Below are positions 26,455 to 38,990 of a stretch of 64,000 bases of DNA, piece after piece. This stretch comes from Tillus elongatus (lineage: Eukaryota > Arthropoda > Insecta > Coleoptera > Cleridae), in NCBI GenBank assembly GCA_964006375.1, contig OZ023264.1:11976225-12040224 (forward strand), in the 5' to 3' direction. A program made the position numbers and the translations under genes. Under the pieces are notes generated by a model. That model was not told where the DNA came from. It saw only the letters and a program-made list of their open reading frames with translations, and ran no database searches. Position 1 is the stretch's first letter; each line of letters starts with the position of its first letter.

Positions 26455-27405
26455 ATTACATTTAAATAAGATGACTGTGTAAGTGTGATATGTATCATAA
26501 TCTGACATTTTCTAAATTTTTTTCAATACGTTCTCCAATATAACAAATACCATTTCAGCTATTACAAGCATCAATTAATTGAAGTCGCATAAAAATTTTA
26601 GGGCGACGTTCCAAGTTTAAACATAATGTAATTAAAACTTGAAGAAGTAGGAATGTAATTTCATGAATGTACCATAAGAACATTGCGGTCGTTACAGGAA
26701 ATAAGAGTCGACATATTTCAACTTCTTACCCTCAAAAGCCCCGAAGACAACTTTCTCTACAATTCCAGCGAGCCTTGGAAGTTAAAGGATAATTGCTTAA
26801 TGAATACAAATATAATCACTTTACTTTAGAGTGATAAATGACCAACGCAGTTTGTTTTATACCCTAAAACGTTTAGAGAATCGTAACTAGAAGAACGTCG
26901 TTGCCATATCGGTATAGAGGCTGTTCAAATTCTTAGTTCAAAAAAGGTACTAACTTAAACAATGATTTTGTTGGATACAAAATCCTTTCCCCTAATCAGA
27001 TTTTTTGTGTACTGGAGTTTCTGGAAAATTATAGCTTGTATAACATGAAAACCCTGCGATCTTTACAAAATACATATTTATTCATCTATAAAAAATCAAA
27101 GCCCGCCTGTTATGTAAATAATTTGGCTTAGAAAACCAACCAAAACCGTAGTATTTCAGAGAGTAAAAAGTCTGGAAGCAGCAAGTGCGTGGAATCGTAT
27201 CTTTGCGAGTATTTATGCGATTTGACAGTTTTTTTCACTACGGAGCAAACACAGGTCTCCTCATTAGTGAATCTTTTCTACGAAAATTTACTAAAAATAC
27301 TAGGAAATAGGTATAAACTTTATAAATGAGGGTAGGTCATCCAACATAATTTATGTTCTTTCAGGTTTTAGTCAAAATATTCCTTTAGAATTTATCGTCT
27401 AATTT
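26455..27405. other. Stretch without recognised gene
   Basis: AT-rich. A T-hallmark-like scrap (aagtctggaagcagcaagtgcgt) is at about 27170. Otherwise nothing was recognised. Confidence 0.4.
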
Positions 27406-27407
27406 TA

Positions 27408-30400
27408 GATACATAGATAGGTGCTTTATTGTCCAAAGATAAAAATCCTATTGACAAGCAAAGTTAACATATAAAGCTAAAAGTTGTCACAATATAAAAA
27501 CACAAAAATATAACTTCACAACAAATAGTAGTATAAATGCATAAGTAACTAGTGTATCACTATAAAAATCATTAACGAAACATAAAAACACGGAAGCAAA
27601 AGTATAACTATATATAAATAACAATATAAAAAACAATATAAACAGCTAACCACCAATATAATATAAACACACAATATATAGAAAGCAGTCCAAATGAAAA
27701 CTCCCAAACAACATTAATAGTAGTGCATCATTACAAAATTCATCTATAAAATAATAACATTTTGCAATTAAATTTCCATAAGCTCTCTCTTAAAAATTTC
27801 AGTGTCACCAATCCTCTTCAAGTTTAGTGGTATCTGGTTAAATATCTTCTTAATATTATATATTAGTGACCTCTTTAAAAATGATGTGGACGGTATAGGA
27901 AGAGGAATGCAATTATTTTGTCTTGTATCACGAGAAGACACTGACCTGATTTCATCTTCATATTTTTCATGCATGAGGCATGCAGTCTCCAAAACAAACA
28001 GAGATCAATATCCGCTCAGAAACAAATAAAGGTCTACAAGGTCTACACACAAATATCTAAGGGTTATTTTCTGCAGAATAAGTACATAATTGAAAAGATA
28101 ATCTGCATAAGAGCCCCAGTAATAAATACCGTGCCTTAGATGGGACTCCACAAGTGCGAAGTAAACACTTCTAGATGTACTCTTGTCCAAGCTTTTTGAA
28201 ACAACTCTTAGTGCGTGACAACCTGATGAAAGCTTCTTCATAGATGATTTATATGTGTTCCAAATTTTAAAGATTCATCAATGTATAGTCCCAGAAACCT
28301 AACACAGTTCTCCTTCCCAAGTTCCTCAGCTGCTAGAGTCACAGCAGGAAGACTGCACTTGAAATGCATGATATTATTTTTAGAGACATTCAAAGTTAAC
28401 AGATTTGAAATGAACCAGTTTTCTATCATCTTCATATTCTCTGCCCCAGTGTGCTCCAGTACTTCAACACTATCACTACTAAACAAAATGGTTATATCAT
28501 CAGCATAGATAGTAATATGACCCTTAATTTTCAACATAGACGGGTCATTAATATAAAGTAAAAACAGCAGTGGGCCAAGAACAGACCCCTGCGGAACACC
28601 ATAGTGAATATGTTGGTACCCAGAGCTAATATGACCAAGTTGAACACTCTGCTGACGATAAGATAAATATGAACTCAACCATTCAAGCAAAGTCCCCCTA
28701 AAGCCATAAGTAAAAAGTTTACGTAACAGTATCTCATGGTCAACACAATCAAATGCTTTAGTGAGATCACAAAACACTGCCCCAGCTACCTGATTGTTAT
28801 TCAGTGAAAGGTACCGATTTTCAAGAAAAGAAAACATTGCATCATTTGTACCTTTTTTAGGTTGAAATCCAAACTGGGAAGATGTTAGGATCTTGTGTTT
28901 ACCAAGAAATACCTGCATTATATTTTTAATTAATTTCTCAACTATTTTAGAGCTGGAAGGAAGTAGAGACAGAGCACGAAAACTCTATTTGGAGAATCTG
29001 TTTCACCTCATTTATATGCAAGAATTACTCTAGCCATTTTCAGAGACGAAGGAAAAGATCCCGTTATAACCGAACTATTAATTGCATCTGCCAAGATTTC
29101 AAGAACCCAGTTAGGAAGGTGAAGAAGCAGTCTCACAGAGATACCATCCCACCCGATAGAATCCTTGTTCTTAAAGTCATGGAGCGCTCCATTAATCTCA
29201 GCAGAATCGACCGGCGTAAAAAAGAAGGTGTCAGGGATAAAAACATCCCATGAAGCCCAGTGGATCCGTCCAAGGTATCCTCCACTGTATCAGCCCAGAA
29301 TCAATGGAACAATAATAATCATTGAGATGATTAGGATCCAGTTCAGGAGTCACACGATGAGAATCATGTCCTCCCGAAAGATCATTAACAATCGACCATG
29401 TCTGTTCGAAGACCGTAATATCCTTTGTCTATAATATTGTTGTTTTGCAACCTTTAAGACCCTTCTGTATATCCGTCGATGATTATTAAAAAAGAATATG
29501 AATGAGGCATTGTTACCAGCATATTTTCCAATTGTATGCAGGCAACGCATGTTTCTTGTTGACACTTTCAATCCTTTAGTAATCCATGGTTTCTTTATTT
29601 TATTCTTTATGTCCTTCAAAGCAAATGCAATATTGAAGAAGTATATTATTCTATTATGGAACTCGCTTAAGGGATCTGAAGAATTCAATATACAATCCCA
29701 GCTATTTGTTGCACATAGTTGTGAAAATATACTGTAGTTATGCTGAGCAAACACTCTTCCACGTTTTTTACAATTTTTCTTTTGGGATCGGTTAAAGTCA
29801 ACTTACATAAGCAAGCTTCATGATCAGACAAACCAGCGTTAACAACGCAACAGTTCAAAACATTCATACCTACATTTGTACATATGTAGTCTATAATACT
29901 TCTGGAGTACTGGCAACATCTAGTTGGTGAATCTATCAACATATGCAGATCAAAAGAATCTAACATACAAGACAGGCTGACAACATGAGATGAGGCTTTA
30001 TTTAAATAATCGAGATTAAAATCTCCTGTGAGAATCACAATAGAATTTACAGGTAACGCAGAGAGAACCATCTGCAATTTTTGAAGAAAAAAACTACTGT
30101 TAGAAGTAGGCGGTCTATAAATATCATGTTTAATTTCGTAAGCTCGAAATCATAGTAAGATCAAAATTATCAGTCAGTTTTGTAATAAGGAAAGAAATTT
30201 ACTAGTCTCTGTTGGAAGTGAAGTAGATGCCTGTTTTATTAGGCCACAATTCCTTTTATTTCACATTAATAACCCTAAGAGACACAGCATCATTCACCAT
30301 AAGCTTCTTAAATCTGGCAACAATGTTTGCAGGAGAGGGGAGATCACTGAATAAAGTCTTCAGCAATCCCGTATTCATTACAACGTCCTTTGCACCCTGG

Positions 30401-30480
30401 ATCGATAGGAGAAAACGGAGAGACGAGTGTAATATAGAACACAACTAGGTCAGGAGTATGCACGCCACTGACTCCAGTCC
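27408..30480 (-). pseudogene. LINE-C non-LTR retrotransposon, near full length but broken
   Basis: Read on the minus strand. Endonuclease part (29685-30077) with ILTGDFNLDYL, IDYICTN and the SDHEACLC catalytic His. Linker (29350-29754). RT (28238-28918) with QFGFQPKKGTNDA, FCDLTKAFDCVDHEIL, GVPQGSVLGPLLFLLYIND and the IYADDITIL box. Thumb (28005-28241) with ALVESHLRHGIYYWGSY. C-terminal FNQIPLNLKRIGDTEIFKREL (27768-27992). The 3' end has GGACAATAAAGCACC and ATCTATGTAT near 27408, like CR1/jockey-group LINE tails. Frameshifts and stops divide it. Sequence above 30.2 kb may be ORF1 or 5' UTR but is unrecognised. Confidence 0.85.
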
Positions 30481-30489
30481 ATCGTCTGC

Positions 30490-31177
30490 TGTTTTCGAGG
30501 TCTTCCCGTGTCTCCGTTTGCCCATTCTGTACATTTTATAAGAGTTGCCGTGTTTGTTCAGATGTTTTCCCCAAATGGCTCATAAGAAAGTACAAATAAA
30601 AACACGAAGGCACATCCATATACATGTTAAGCTTTTATTAGGCTGTACATTTGTTTACATCCCTACTTTATCAGCAGCTTCAAAATTATTTGAAGGGCAC
30701 ACACTTGGAAAAGGTACACAAATTGAAAATGTGTGGAAGTTTCAGTAAAATTCAGTAAATTTAATTCTTTACTGATCGAAACCGTTCTATACTAACTACC
30801 AATGTAGGGACTTCTTCTCTAGCTTCACAAGTGCTTGTTTTTTTTCAACACAACGGGTTTCGCCTTTTACCGCCTCGTCAAGCAAGAGAAAGTTACATGA
30901 CGATTGCCCTGATCCCCCTTTCAAAATAGTTAGTTCTTCAATCACTTTAAAGAAAACCTGCTGATGATTTAGTTAATAATTTAAAAGTTAAGTTAAAATT
31001 GTACAATTTTAAACCAAGATTTTGTACAGGCTTTTCCTAATATCTTTCTGGTGATTCAATTATTAATTGAGAATACTAAAAGTTTAATTAAAGTGGATAC
31101 TTACTTATTCTGGGCTGATTTTGACCAAAACCTCAAATTTTTCAGACTTTTAGTACAAAATTCTGACCCTTTAGATC

Positions 31178-31180
<3 letters not shown>
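30490..31180. other. Stretch without recognised gene
   Basis: No coding or repeat similarity was recognised. Confidence 0.4.

Positions 31181-31246
<66 letters not shown>
31181..31246. repeat. (TA)n microsatellite
   Basis: TA run in otherwise unassigned DNA. The left flank (ctgattttgaccaaa) faintly resembles the T inner arm. Confidence 0.95.
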
Positions 31247-31249
<3 letters not shown>

Positions 31250-31459
31250 TTCGGTAACTCATTATCCACGATAACAATTACTGTTTATGCTGCTGATGAA
31301 CTTAAGAAAACCTGGCAAGGAAGTTTATCTCAATAACAAACAAGAGTAAAATACAACAATATTTTTTATTAATAGTTTAAAACATAAACAATGAGAAAAA
31401 TGATAAATCAGTTACCGTTAATTATTAACTGAACTTCAAAATGGGGCTCATATGTAAAG

Positions 31460-32010
31460 ATTCTTAAATACAGGCTGTCCCACGTAGATTTTCCATCAGC
31501 CGTTTCTGGAGTACGGCTCAACATTTAATTCCGAAAATTCACGCACGTGGGTATCTCAAAATTTCCAGTTCACTGAAAATATTGACGTTAGTATGGGACT
31601 TCCGGTTATACCGGAAATAGACGTCAGCTTTCTTATTTCAAATAGAAGATAGTGTTTTGTATTACGGATCTAGATTGCTTGTCAAATTTTATGGTAGGTT
31701 TCATTCAAAATTTTTTTAAAAAACATTGTCACATTTACACACCTGTATATCTCTTATTATTCAATCTGAAGAGTTGAAATTTTAAAGTGCAAATTCCAAA
31801 ATGCCACAAAATATTTGGAATTTACTAAAGCTAGTACAAGCTAGACAGGGTGACCGAAATTGATTGGTCAATCGTGACAACATTAAAACCTAATAACTCT
31901 TTTATTTTAAATAGAACACCCTATATTTTGTAACGTTAGTTCATGTATTTTTTATTGTTCTTTCGATTGGTGTCAGCATTTCCTATACCTAAGTCCCACC
32001 GCATTTAAGA
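31460..32010. repeat. S-type dispersed repeat
   Basis: Runs from an ACAGGCTGTCCCACG end to an AGAACACCCTATATTTTG end. It shares the paired ttccggttataccggaa element with 8.5 kb. Possibly an old SINE or MITE; non-coding. Confidence 0.35.
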
Positions 32011-32022
32011 TATTTAAACAGT

Positions 32023-33867
32023 ATTTGCGATTAGAAATAATTATTAGTCAGCTTATCAGGTTGCCTAGGAGATGAAAATTTTAAGCGTCATCTTCCGACA
32101 AAAGTAAAATACGCAACGACTTTTGAATATAACTTTTATTTACGAGGAGTGTAATCGAATTATTAACAGAATATGTCGTGTGGTTGCAAAGAGATTTTCA
32201 CATAAACACAAATCAACTCGTTACATGATCAGAATACTACTAAAAAAAATTCTAAGAATGGAGTGTTTCGTCCAAAATTTCATAAGAGTAAGGCATTATT
32301 AGGGAACAAAAAGATTTGTGTGTTATCACTTCACAATAAATCTTCGAAATTTGCAACGTTCACTTCTAGGCATATTTGCGATAAGAAATAATTATCAGTC
32401 AGTTTATCAGGTTGCCTAGGAGATGAACATTTTAAACGTCGTCTTCCTGCAGTAAACTTAATGATTGTACTGTAAAGTACGTTTGTCAATTGTGTTTTTA
32501 TAAAGGAGAGTATTTTCCGCAATAATGGCACACTTCAATTACTCAAACGATGACTTTTTGAATTTAATTATTATTTACGGGGAGTGTAATCGAATTGGCA
32601 GCAGAATATGTCGTGTGTTTGCAAAGAGATTTCGAGATAAACATAGACCAACTCCTGACATTATCAGAAGACCATTGAAACATTGTTCTCAGAATGGAAC
32701 GTTTCGTTCAGAAGGTAATGAAAATAAACCGTTATTGGACAATGAAGAGACACAAATAAATGTTTTGGCAATCGGAGACTGCAGTAGAAATTTGCATCTT
32801 TCAAGAACTATTCACAGAATTCTAAAAATTAACAAATGGACACCATTTTCGTTCACTTTAGTACACTATTCAGAACCTGGGGATTTTTCCCGGCGTGTAG
32901 AATTCTGCGAATGGTATCTTTTGAAAATTCAAGAAGACGAAAATTTCTCAAGAAAAATTATATGGTACGACAGAGTAAAAATTATCAAAGAGGGGCATAT
33001 TCAATCGTCATAGTAGTCACTATTGGTCGGACGAAAATCCTCACATTACTAGAGAACGAAATTTCCAGGGTTGTTGGAGTCTCAATGTATTTTGCGCAGT
33101 AAAATACAATATAATTTTTGCACTTAACATTTATGATGAGAACTTAACAGATTGATACCAATAATATTAAGCAATAATGAATTTTGTTTGCGTATTAGTA
33201 CATTATATTTTTAAAATATCTATTAGCCCCATTGAAACTAAATTTGAAAATATGACCCTTTTATTCGTATCAGTAATAATGGTAAGATAAAAAAAGGTAA
33301 GAACGAATTCTAAACGTGCAGTATTCACAGGTCCTAGATATTGTCGCATGTCGTAGCAAGTAATAATACCAGCGCTGAACTCCTTGCATGAACTCGAAGC
33401 TGTAGAAGTTTGGTATCAACAAGATGGAGCTCCACCACACAACTCACAGAGAGTAAGCGACCTACTCCAGGAAACATTTGAAGGCAGATGGATAGCTAAC
33501 GGTGGTCCTCATCGTTGGCCGGTCCGCTCACCAGACTTCACCCCACTATATGCTAGTACCTGGGCGTGCATTAAGAATAAAGTTTACCAGGAACCACCTG
33601 CTACAAAACAAGATATGATTGCTAAAGTATTAGAGGCCTTTAACGCAGTGGAGCAAGATTACTTTTCTCGAGCCACGGGCACCATATTTAAAAGAGCCAT
33701 CAAATGCCTCGAAGTGAACGGTGCAAATTTCTAATATTTATTGTGAAGGGATAACACATAAATCTCTTTGTTCCCTAATAATGCTTTACTCTTATGAAAT
33801 TTTGGACGAAACACTCCATTCTTAGAAATTTTTTAGTAGTATTCTGATCATGTAACGAGTTGATCTG
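32023..33867 (+). mobile_element. DUF4817-type DNA transposon in a nested inverted-repeat mosaic
   Basis: Layout: a 5' part (32023-32315), an inverted copy of the 3' end (32316-32372), a full element (32373-33756), and an inverted copy of the 5' coding part (33757-33867). The left block 32213-32372 is the inverse of 33703-33867, including the 5'/3' junction itself (cataagagtaagg...attaggg). The two 5' ends repeat directly (atttgcgattagaaataa; gttgcctaggagatg). So the full element is flanked by about 165-bp inverted repeats built from its own two ends. Confidence 0.75.
32525..33734 (+). pseudogene. Tc1/mariner-superfamily transposase, DUF4817 type, second copy
   Basis: The N-terminal frame (32525-33013) has the DUF4817-like HTH (FLNLIIIYGECNRIGSRICR, FAKRFRDKHRPTPD), a linker, LSRTIHRILKINKW, and the first catalytic site as IIWYDRVK, where the family has TDEA. 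A shifted segment (about 33000-33100) reads HYWSDENPHITRERNFQG. About 280 bases of non-homologous AT-rich sequence follow. The C-terminal frame (33384-33734) is well kept: VWYQQDGAPPHNSQ (second Asp), RSPDFTPL (third Asp, although the usual F after PLD is lost), and the RAIKCLEVNGANF end. Related to, but different from, 3555-4630. Inactive. Confidence 0.85.
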
Positions 33868-33879
33868 TGCAAGTAAATT

Positions 33880-34290
33880 ATTTAACACAAATAAACAACA
33901 CAACAAAACAAAACATAGGCACGCTACGTGGCGTCATCCAAATACTCCTGAACACTGTAATAGCACCTTGTCAGGAGCATCTCCTTTAGTTTACGTTTAA
34001 ATAAATTGCAAATAAAAAATATTTCAGTTCTTTGGGTAGCTTGTTATAAAATCTAGCTCCTGAATAGGCAAATGATCTCTCATACATTGTGGTACTATGA
34101 GCCGCCGAACGCAGATTACCATTACCCCGAGTGTTGTAGGCATGATTAGCCAAATCTTTGTTAAAGCTATGAATATTCCTCGCAACATATAAAATACACC
34201 TGTATATGTATATTATATAAATAGTCATTATACTATACTTGCTGAAAATGGGTCGACAAGATTCTCGAGGAGATTTAGAGAAAATCAATC
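33880..34290 (-). pseudogene. LINE-E C-terminal fragment
   Basis: Reads HAYNTRGNGNLRSAAHSTTM, MYERSFAYSGARFYNKLPKE, then after a frameshift KLKEMLLTRCYYSVQEYLDD. This is the HxYNTR...LYN.LP..IK pattern at the very end of CR1/jockey-group RT proteins. It is directly followed by a 3' UTR-like segment to about 33880. No upstream RT. Family relationship to LINE-C is unresolved. Confidence 0.7.
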
Positions 34291-34309
34291 TCAGGTTTTA
34301 ATTAATTTC

Positions 34310-34810
34310 TCCACTAGGCAAGCAGTGTATCGGTTATATTCGGCCACGTTCTTCATTTACTTTAATTCTTTGGTATATCCACTCTTACTTAAAGGAAAAT
34401 GAATAAGCCTGTTTACTAAAAAAATTCAGACTGGACTGTGTGTACGTGTCATTCGGTAGGTAGCTTAGAGTGATGGTTTCCTTACTATGGACATCGAATT
34501 CTAATGTGTTTATTTTTGATAACTAGTACATCTAGAAAGGGTAATTTCTTATTAATTTCTAATTCGTGGGTAAATTTTATATAATCACACTTATTGTTTT
34601 ATTTGGAAATCAAATCTTCTATTCTGCAAATGTTTGCGTTAAACACTGCGAAAATATCATCCACTTAGCGAAACCACTCACTTTCACTTTCAAGATCTGT
34701 TTCAAATCTACTCATGAAAAGGTCTGCAATAAATGGCGGTAGCGCGTTGCCTTGAGTGTATTCAAAAAACTCATTGGCGAATTGGAAAATATTTTCTTTA
34801 ATACAAAGAT
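34310..34810 (-). pseudogene. PLE-1 reverse transcriptase fragment, inverted half
   Basis: Minus strand. Contains EFFEYTQGNALPPFIADLFMSRFETDLES (compare MGNPLSPFIADLFMSRFEADLES at 50.8 kb) and decayed sequence through to the TACLVEKL region near 34320. It meets the plus-strand GIY-YIG tail head-on at about 34810. Confidence 0.75.
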
Positions 34811-34814
34811 TTAT

Positions 34815-35290
34815 TAAAGTTAATGAAGAGAATGTAAAATTAATAAAAAAAGTTAGACAATCAGGAGCGCTAAACGCTTGCAAAGGTATAGGTATTGCTG
34901 AATACAGTAATAATAAAAAGTGTGTGAATCTCGCTCCGCCGCTTAAGGATACTCTCCTGATAGATTACGTTTCAAAATTAATACCGACAGAAGCAAGTCC
35001 GATAGATAAGAAAAGAATACAGATATTTCCGCCAAACGAAATATGTTAATTTTTGGTGTCGTTGAACCTCCCTAAATCGTTAGTGACCGACTACCTGCAC
35101 AAAAATATAAAAAGAGTTATGAATATAAGACTTTTATAATTATTCATCCTCTGATGACGCTTACTTGGTTAGTGAAACGAGCGTCAAGTTTTTTTTAATG
35201 TATTGTGGTTATTTGGGGTACCCAAGTGTGCTTATCAGTGCTCATCACAGGTTCCAGTCTTCACTTAAGTGACTTAGCGATGATTGTTTA
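34815..35290 (+). pseudogene. PLE-1 GIY-YIG tail and 3' terminus, opposite orientation
   Basis: Plus strand. Reads ENVKLIKKVRQSGALNACKG...IAEYSNNKKCVN, the C-terminal part of the PLE GIY-YIG endonuclease domain, then the terminal region with a hammerhead motif (35148-35188) and the tail ttatttggggtacccaagtg...tcatcacaggttccag. Head-to-head with the RT half at 34310-34810. Confidence 0.75.
35148..35188 (+). ncRNA. Hammerhead-ribozyme-like motif of PLE-1
   Basis: Order of parts: CCT, CTGATGA, a stem II hairpin CGCTTAC/TTG/GTTAGT, GAAAC, loop GAGC, GTC, AAG. Core boxes CUGAUGA and GAAA are intact; stem III is the minimal A-U plus C-G pair. One base after CUGAUGA stays unpaired in the best register. 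Stem I is weak here (CCT/AAG). Hammerheads are known from Penelope-like elements. Confidence 0.7.
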
Positions 35291-36590
35291 AATCAGGAAA
35301 TCTGTTCAAAAATCTTTCCAAAAAGTTTTCCAAAAGCCAGCACTGATTACTGGAACCAGATCATTTAGAATTTCGAAATTAGTTCTGATTTAAATGCTTG
35401 GACTTCTCAGTATTGTGGAATATAGAATATGAAGATACCGCAAGGCGAAACGTATCGCAAAGAAATCTGGTATGCGGTAGATAAAACGAGAAAAATCAGA
35501 AAACCACTTAAAACAATTGTTTTTATATGTTTTTAATTAAGTAGCGCGATTACTTTTCGTATATATCTCTATACGAACAGCAAATTGCACTATTGGAAAG
35601 TACAGCGATTTCTTATGCAAATATGATTTGTAATGCTCTCAAAACTACTTTTAGGTTATAAAAAAGTTGCCTAGAAGATAAGCAAGTTTTTATACGAGAC
35701 TAATCGTGCCAAAAAGACATATTAGAAGCTTTCTTTATGTCTTAAAATCAAATTATTCTTGCCTTCACTTTTGTTTAATACACATGCAGTTAAAAATTGT
35801 TTTGTAAAAGAGATCAATAATTGAGGCTCGCAAAAAAGGAAAACCAGAAAAACTATTGAACGTTTTGAACGCTTTACAACAATTTACGATAGAACTAACA
35901 GAGCACACTAAAAGCATTGTTTTTTCTTTGAATTTCGATTTGTTTAAACATTCACGAGAAGCTTTCTATTTGAATCTCTAAGCACAGGGCTTTTCTATAA
36001 TTTTGGCAACCATGCATGTTCCACTGAGATGGAATTTAGGCCTACTCACTTGAATGGAAATTATAAATCACTTATGTCCGCCTATTTTGGCATCGGCTAG
36101 ACAAACTGGAGTCTTTTATAGTCTAGGGAGAATTCTTGTTTAAAAACATAAAAGGCAATAATCCTTGGTTCTTATAACAGTCGTTGGTTGTTATTCAGTT
36201 TTCACTCGTTTGTTTTCGTTGGTTTTGAAGTAGTTTTAAGTAAAGTAGAGAACAATGTGATTGATAATATATGTAAATAAGAATTGAAGTATTTGGTTTT
36301 ATGAAGTTTAAAACAATATTCACAAAAAAGCATGTGCTCAATAAGCGCATTACAGAAACGTTTTTGGCCAAGAGCGTTATAGCAAACTTTGAAAGAGAAA
36401 TAATATCTTGACCCAAAGTTAATTATGTAGTCAAGGTAAAACGAAAAATAAAGTCCCATAATGTTCCATACTTCAGACACTACTTTCTAAGGGAGAAGGG
36501 ACCAGAGTCACTACTACCTATATTATAGGTGGTATTGCCTGAGCCCCCTAAATATACTCAGCAGAAAAGCTGTGGAGGACATGAAGATAC
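35290..36590. other. Stretch without recognised gene
   Basis: AT-rich. Two overlapping frames at 36.2-36.5 kb (minus) have no recognised motif and may be chance. Confidence 0.4.
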
Positions 36591-37455
36591 AGAAAAAGTC
36601 TGGACGCAGAAAGTGCGTTATGGTAGTGAATTTTCATAAAAATGTTTTTAAAAGCAAATCTGTCTCTTTAATTCAAGCAGGCATCAATTTGTTCACCGGT
36701 ATAACCTATATAGTAGGTACCATGTTTTATCAAAATAACGTGTTTGCAAATGTACAAAAATTTTCCGAAAATAAACTTAAAATGTTTCAGAGAAAACTCG
36801 TTTCCTAGCTGACGAAATTTAGGTTAATAGCAAATTGCGTTATTGAATTTTGAAGCGTTTAATGAAAATGCGCCTCCAAAACGCACTTACTGCGTCTTGG
36901 TTTTTTTACAAACATGTATTATATTTCGATGAAAAATGCAAAAATGCAATAAGGAATGTTCAAACAAAACTGTAGGTATCACCACCGACTTATGGTCCAC
37001 CTGTGATTGTCAAAATAATTTTATAAGATGCAGTTCAAGGCAGCCTATAGGTTACGCATACATTTTTTTCTCGTATCTTGCATAATAACAATTATATTGA
37101 GCTTTACTGTAGAAATGCGTCAGCCTGTATATATGCAAACAGAATGTTTAGAATTTAAAAGCAGCGGTCTCCTCATTAACGAATTTTTTCTACGAAAATT
37201 AGCTAAAAGTTATAGACCGTCAAACCATAAAATTATCTAAAACTTCTTCCAAAGCATCAGAGAAAATGTCTATTTGAAATGAATTTTCTGGATATATTTT
37301 ATTAAAATGAAGGGCAATGACGGTTGAAGCTGAATATTAAGGGTTTGTAGAACACTCTTTACATAATCCGTATTTTTTTCAGGTTCTTTGCCTAAATGTT
37401 GCCAATTTTGACGTTTCAAATCGACTTTTTACGTTTCGAGAAAAACCCCATTTAT
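36590..37455 (+). repeat. T-family repeat copy
   Basis: Hallmark tctggacgcagaaagtgcgt at 36598 and its inverse aacgcacttactgcgtctt at about 36880, about 300 bp apart with a matching internal arm. It continues with ttacaaacatgtattatatt, gatgcagttcaaggcagcc and gttgccaattttgacgttt, as at 9.3-9.8 and 60.0-60.5 kb. The outer arm and (TA)n are missing. Confidence 0.75.
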
Positions 37456-37459
37456 TTTT

Positions 37460-37610
37460 TTGTGACCCGGCACCCAGATGAGGGTGTCCTTATTCTGCCC
37501 AGCCAGGCCGCTCGTCTCGTCTCGGCATTCACTTACCATCCTGGAATTTACCCGTGGAATACTTAGGGCCTTAAGGGCTGCCTGGCTGTCTGTTAAGCTT
37601 AACTTCAGCT
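37460..37610 (-). pseudogene. LINE-D RNase H scrap
   Basis: On the minus strand reads the LTDSQAALKAL block (catalytic Asp) and DTLIWVPGH of the RNase H domain. It matches the 20.8-kb copy around gtgacccggcacccagatga. Only about 50 codons. Confidence 0.7.
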
Positions 37611-37924
37611 TAACTTAAGATCCTTCTAGAGGGTAGCTTTTTAAGACTTTTTAGAATTTTTAGATTTATTGTGAGCTTTTAAAGCTCAAGACAAATTAAC
37701 GTTTTGTTACGGTTTCAATTTGACTTGTATTTCCTTTTATTGCATGTTGTAGTTTGTAATTATTGAATTGTAGTCTTTGATAGTTGTGTAGTTAGACACC
37801 TTTTTAACTTTTGACTTAATGTTAAGGTCAGCTCTTGTTGCCTCATTATATCTTTTATACTCTGTGTTGTACTCTCGCAGAAACAGCCTACCGGAAAACT
37901 CAGCTTTTCTGAAAAGCCTTTTTG

Positions 37925-37970
37925 TAAATTCTAGATTCCCCTGAGGATGACCGGTTAACAGGTCGAAACG
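37925..37970 (+). ncRNA. Possible variant hammerhead motif
   Basis: CCCTGAGGA, a GACC...GGTC stem, CGAAACGC, GTCAAG. It has CUGANGA and GAAA boxes in the same order and with the same one-base offset as the PLE-1 motifs, but the stem III loop would be only two bases, so activity is doubtful. It may mark the terminus of another Penelope-like family. Confidence 0.3.
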
Positions 37971-37999
37971 CGTCAAGACCACAGATAAACATTTGTTTG

Positions 38000-38990
38000 G
38001 AAAGAAAAAGCCTTTTTATTCAACTCACAAAAAAAAGATTGTATTTGAAAAAATCGAACGTTAGTGATCTAAAGCTGCACTAAAAGAAATTCAATTTTGG
38101 ACACCTTGTACTTAACAGACTAATTTTAAAAACTACATATTGCGCTTTAAAAATGGGGACAGTAAAAAATTTTAAGCACCAGAATGTATATAGATCTCAA
38201 AGAAATTTCTAAACGGTTGCATTTAAGGACAGGAAGTGGGTACTACCAGAGGTATTTCTTCAATAACATTTAAAATTATTTGAAATACCGGAATTGATGT
38301 CAACTTTCAGCATCTTGAAAACATTTTATTTGGTAGATTTTGTTACTTGAAGAATTTAATTATTATTAGGGTGCCCAATCTGTCAAATGATCGGTTTCAG
38401 TCATTAACCCTGTATTCTGTATATCATTGTCGGCTAAATTGTGAAGAGCAGGCTTTCGAATTTATTATTTGACATAATTACTATCAGGTGCTATCCCATG
38501 ATCAGGATCTGCAGTCATTTGATATCGTATGATCAATTTGCGAAAAAAATAACGAGTATAACTATCCGAAGAAAAAAATTTAGCTTGCAGTTTGTCTCCA
38601 ATATCAAACAGTACAAATGTGAGTCAAACAGTTATAAATAGCACAAATTATAAATGAATTAGTGTTTCGCTTAAGCACGTAATTGTCGTGAAAACCGGTA
38701 ATTTCCACATAATGTCAGCTCCGTTGAAATTACACATTAAGTCAAGGGTGTAATGCTTCCATTATGGAAACATCTGATGCAATGAATGTTTTATTATACT
38801 GTAAATATATACACTTTATACACAAACATTGATTCTCCGATCAGCAACGAAATTCAATAGGGTTTATGGTCATTTTATAAATGTTATAACAGTAAAATCT
38901 CTTGTAATTTATGCATGTTAAAAGACTTAAATGCGGAAAGTACGTTACGTTTAACGGATTTTATAAAATCCCCTAAACTTTTTTAAATTA
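38000..38990. other. Stretch without recognised gene
   Basis: Contains a CCCTGTATTCTGTAT end at about 38410 (S-type) and a decayed T hallmark (tgcggaaagtacgtta) at about 38932. No coding similarity. Confidence 0.4.
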
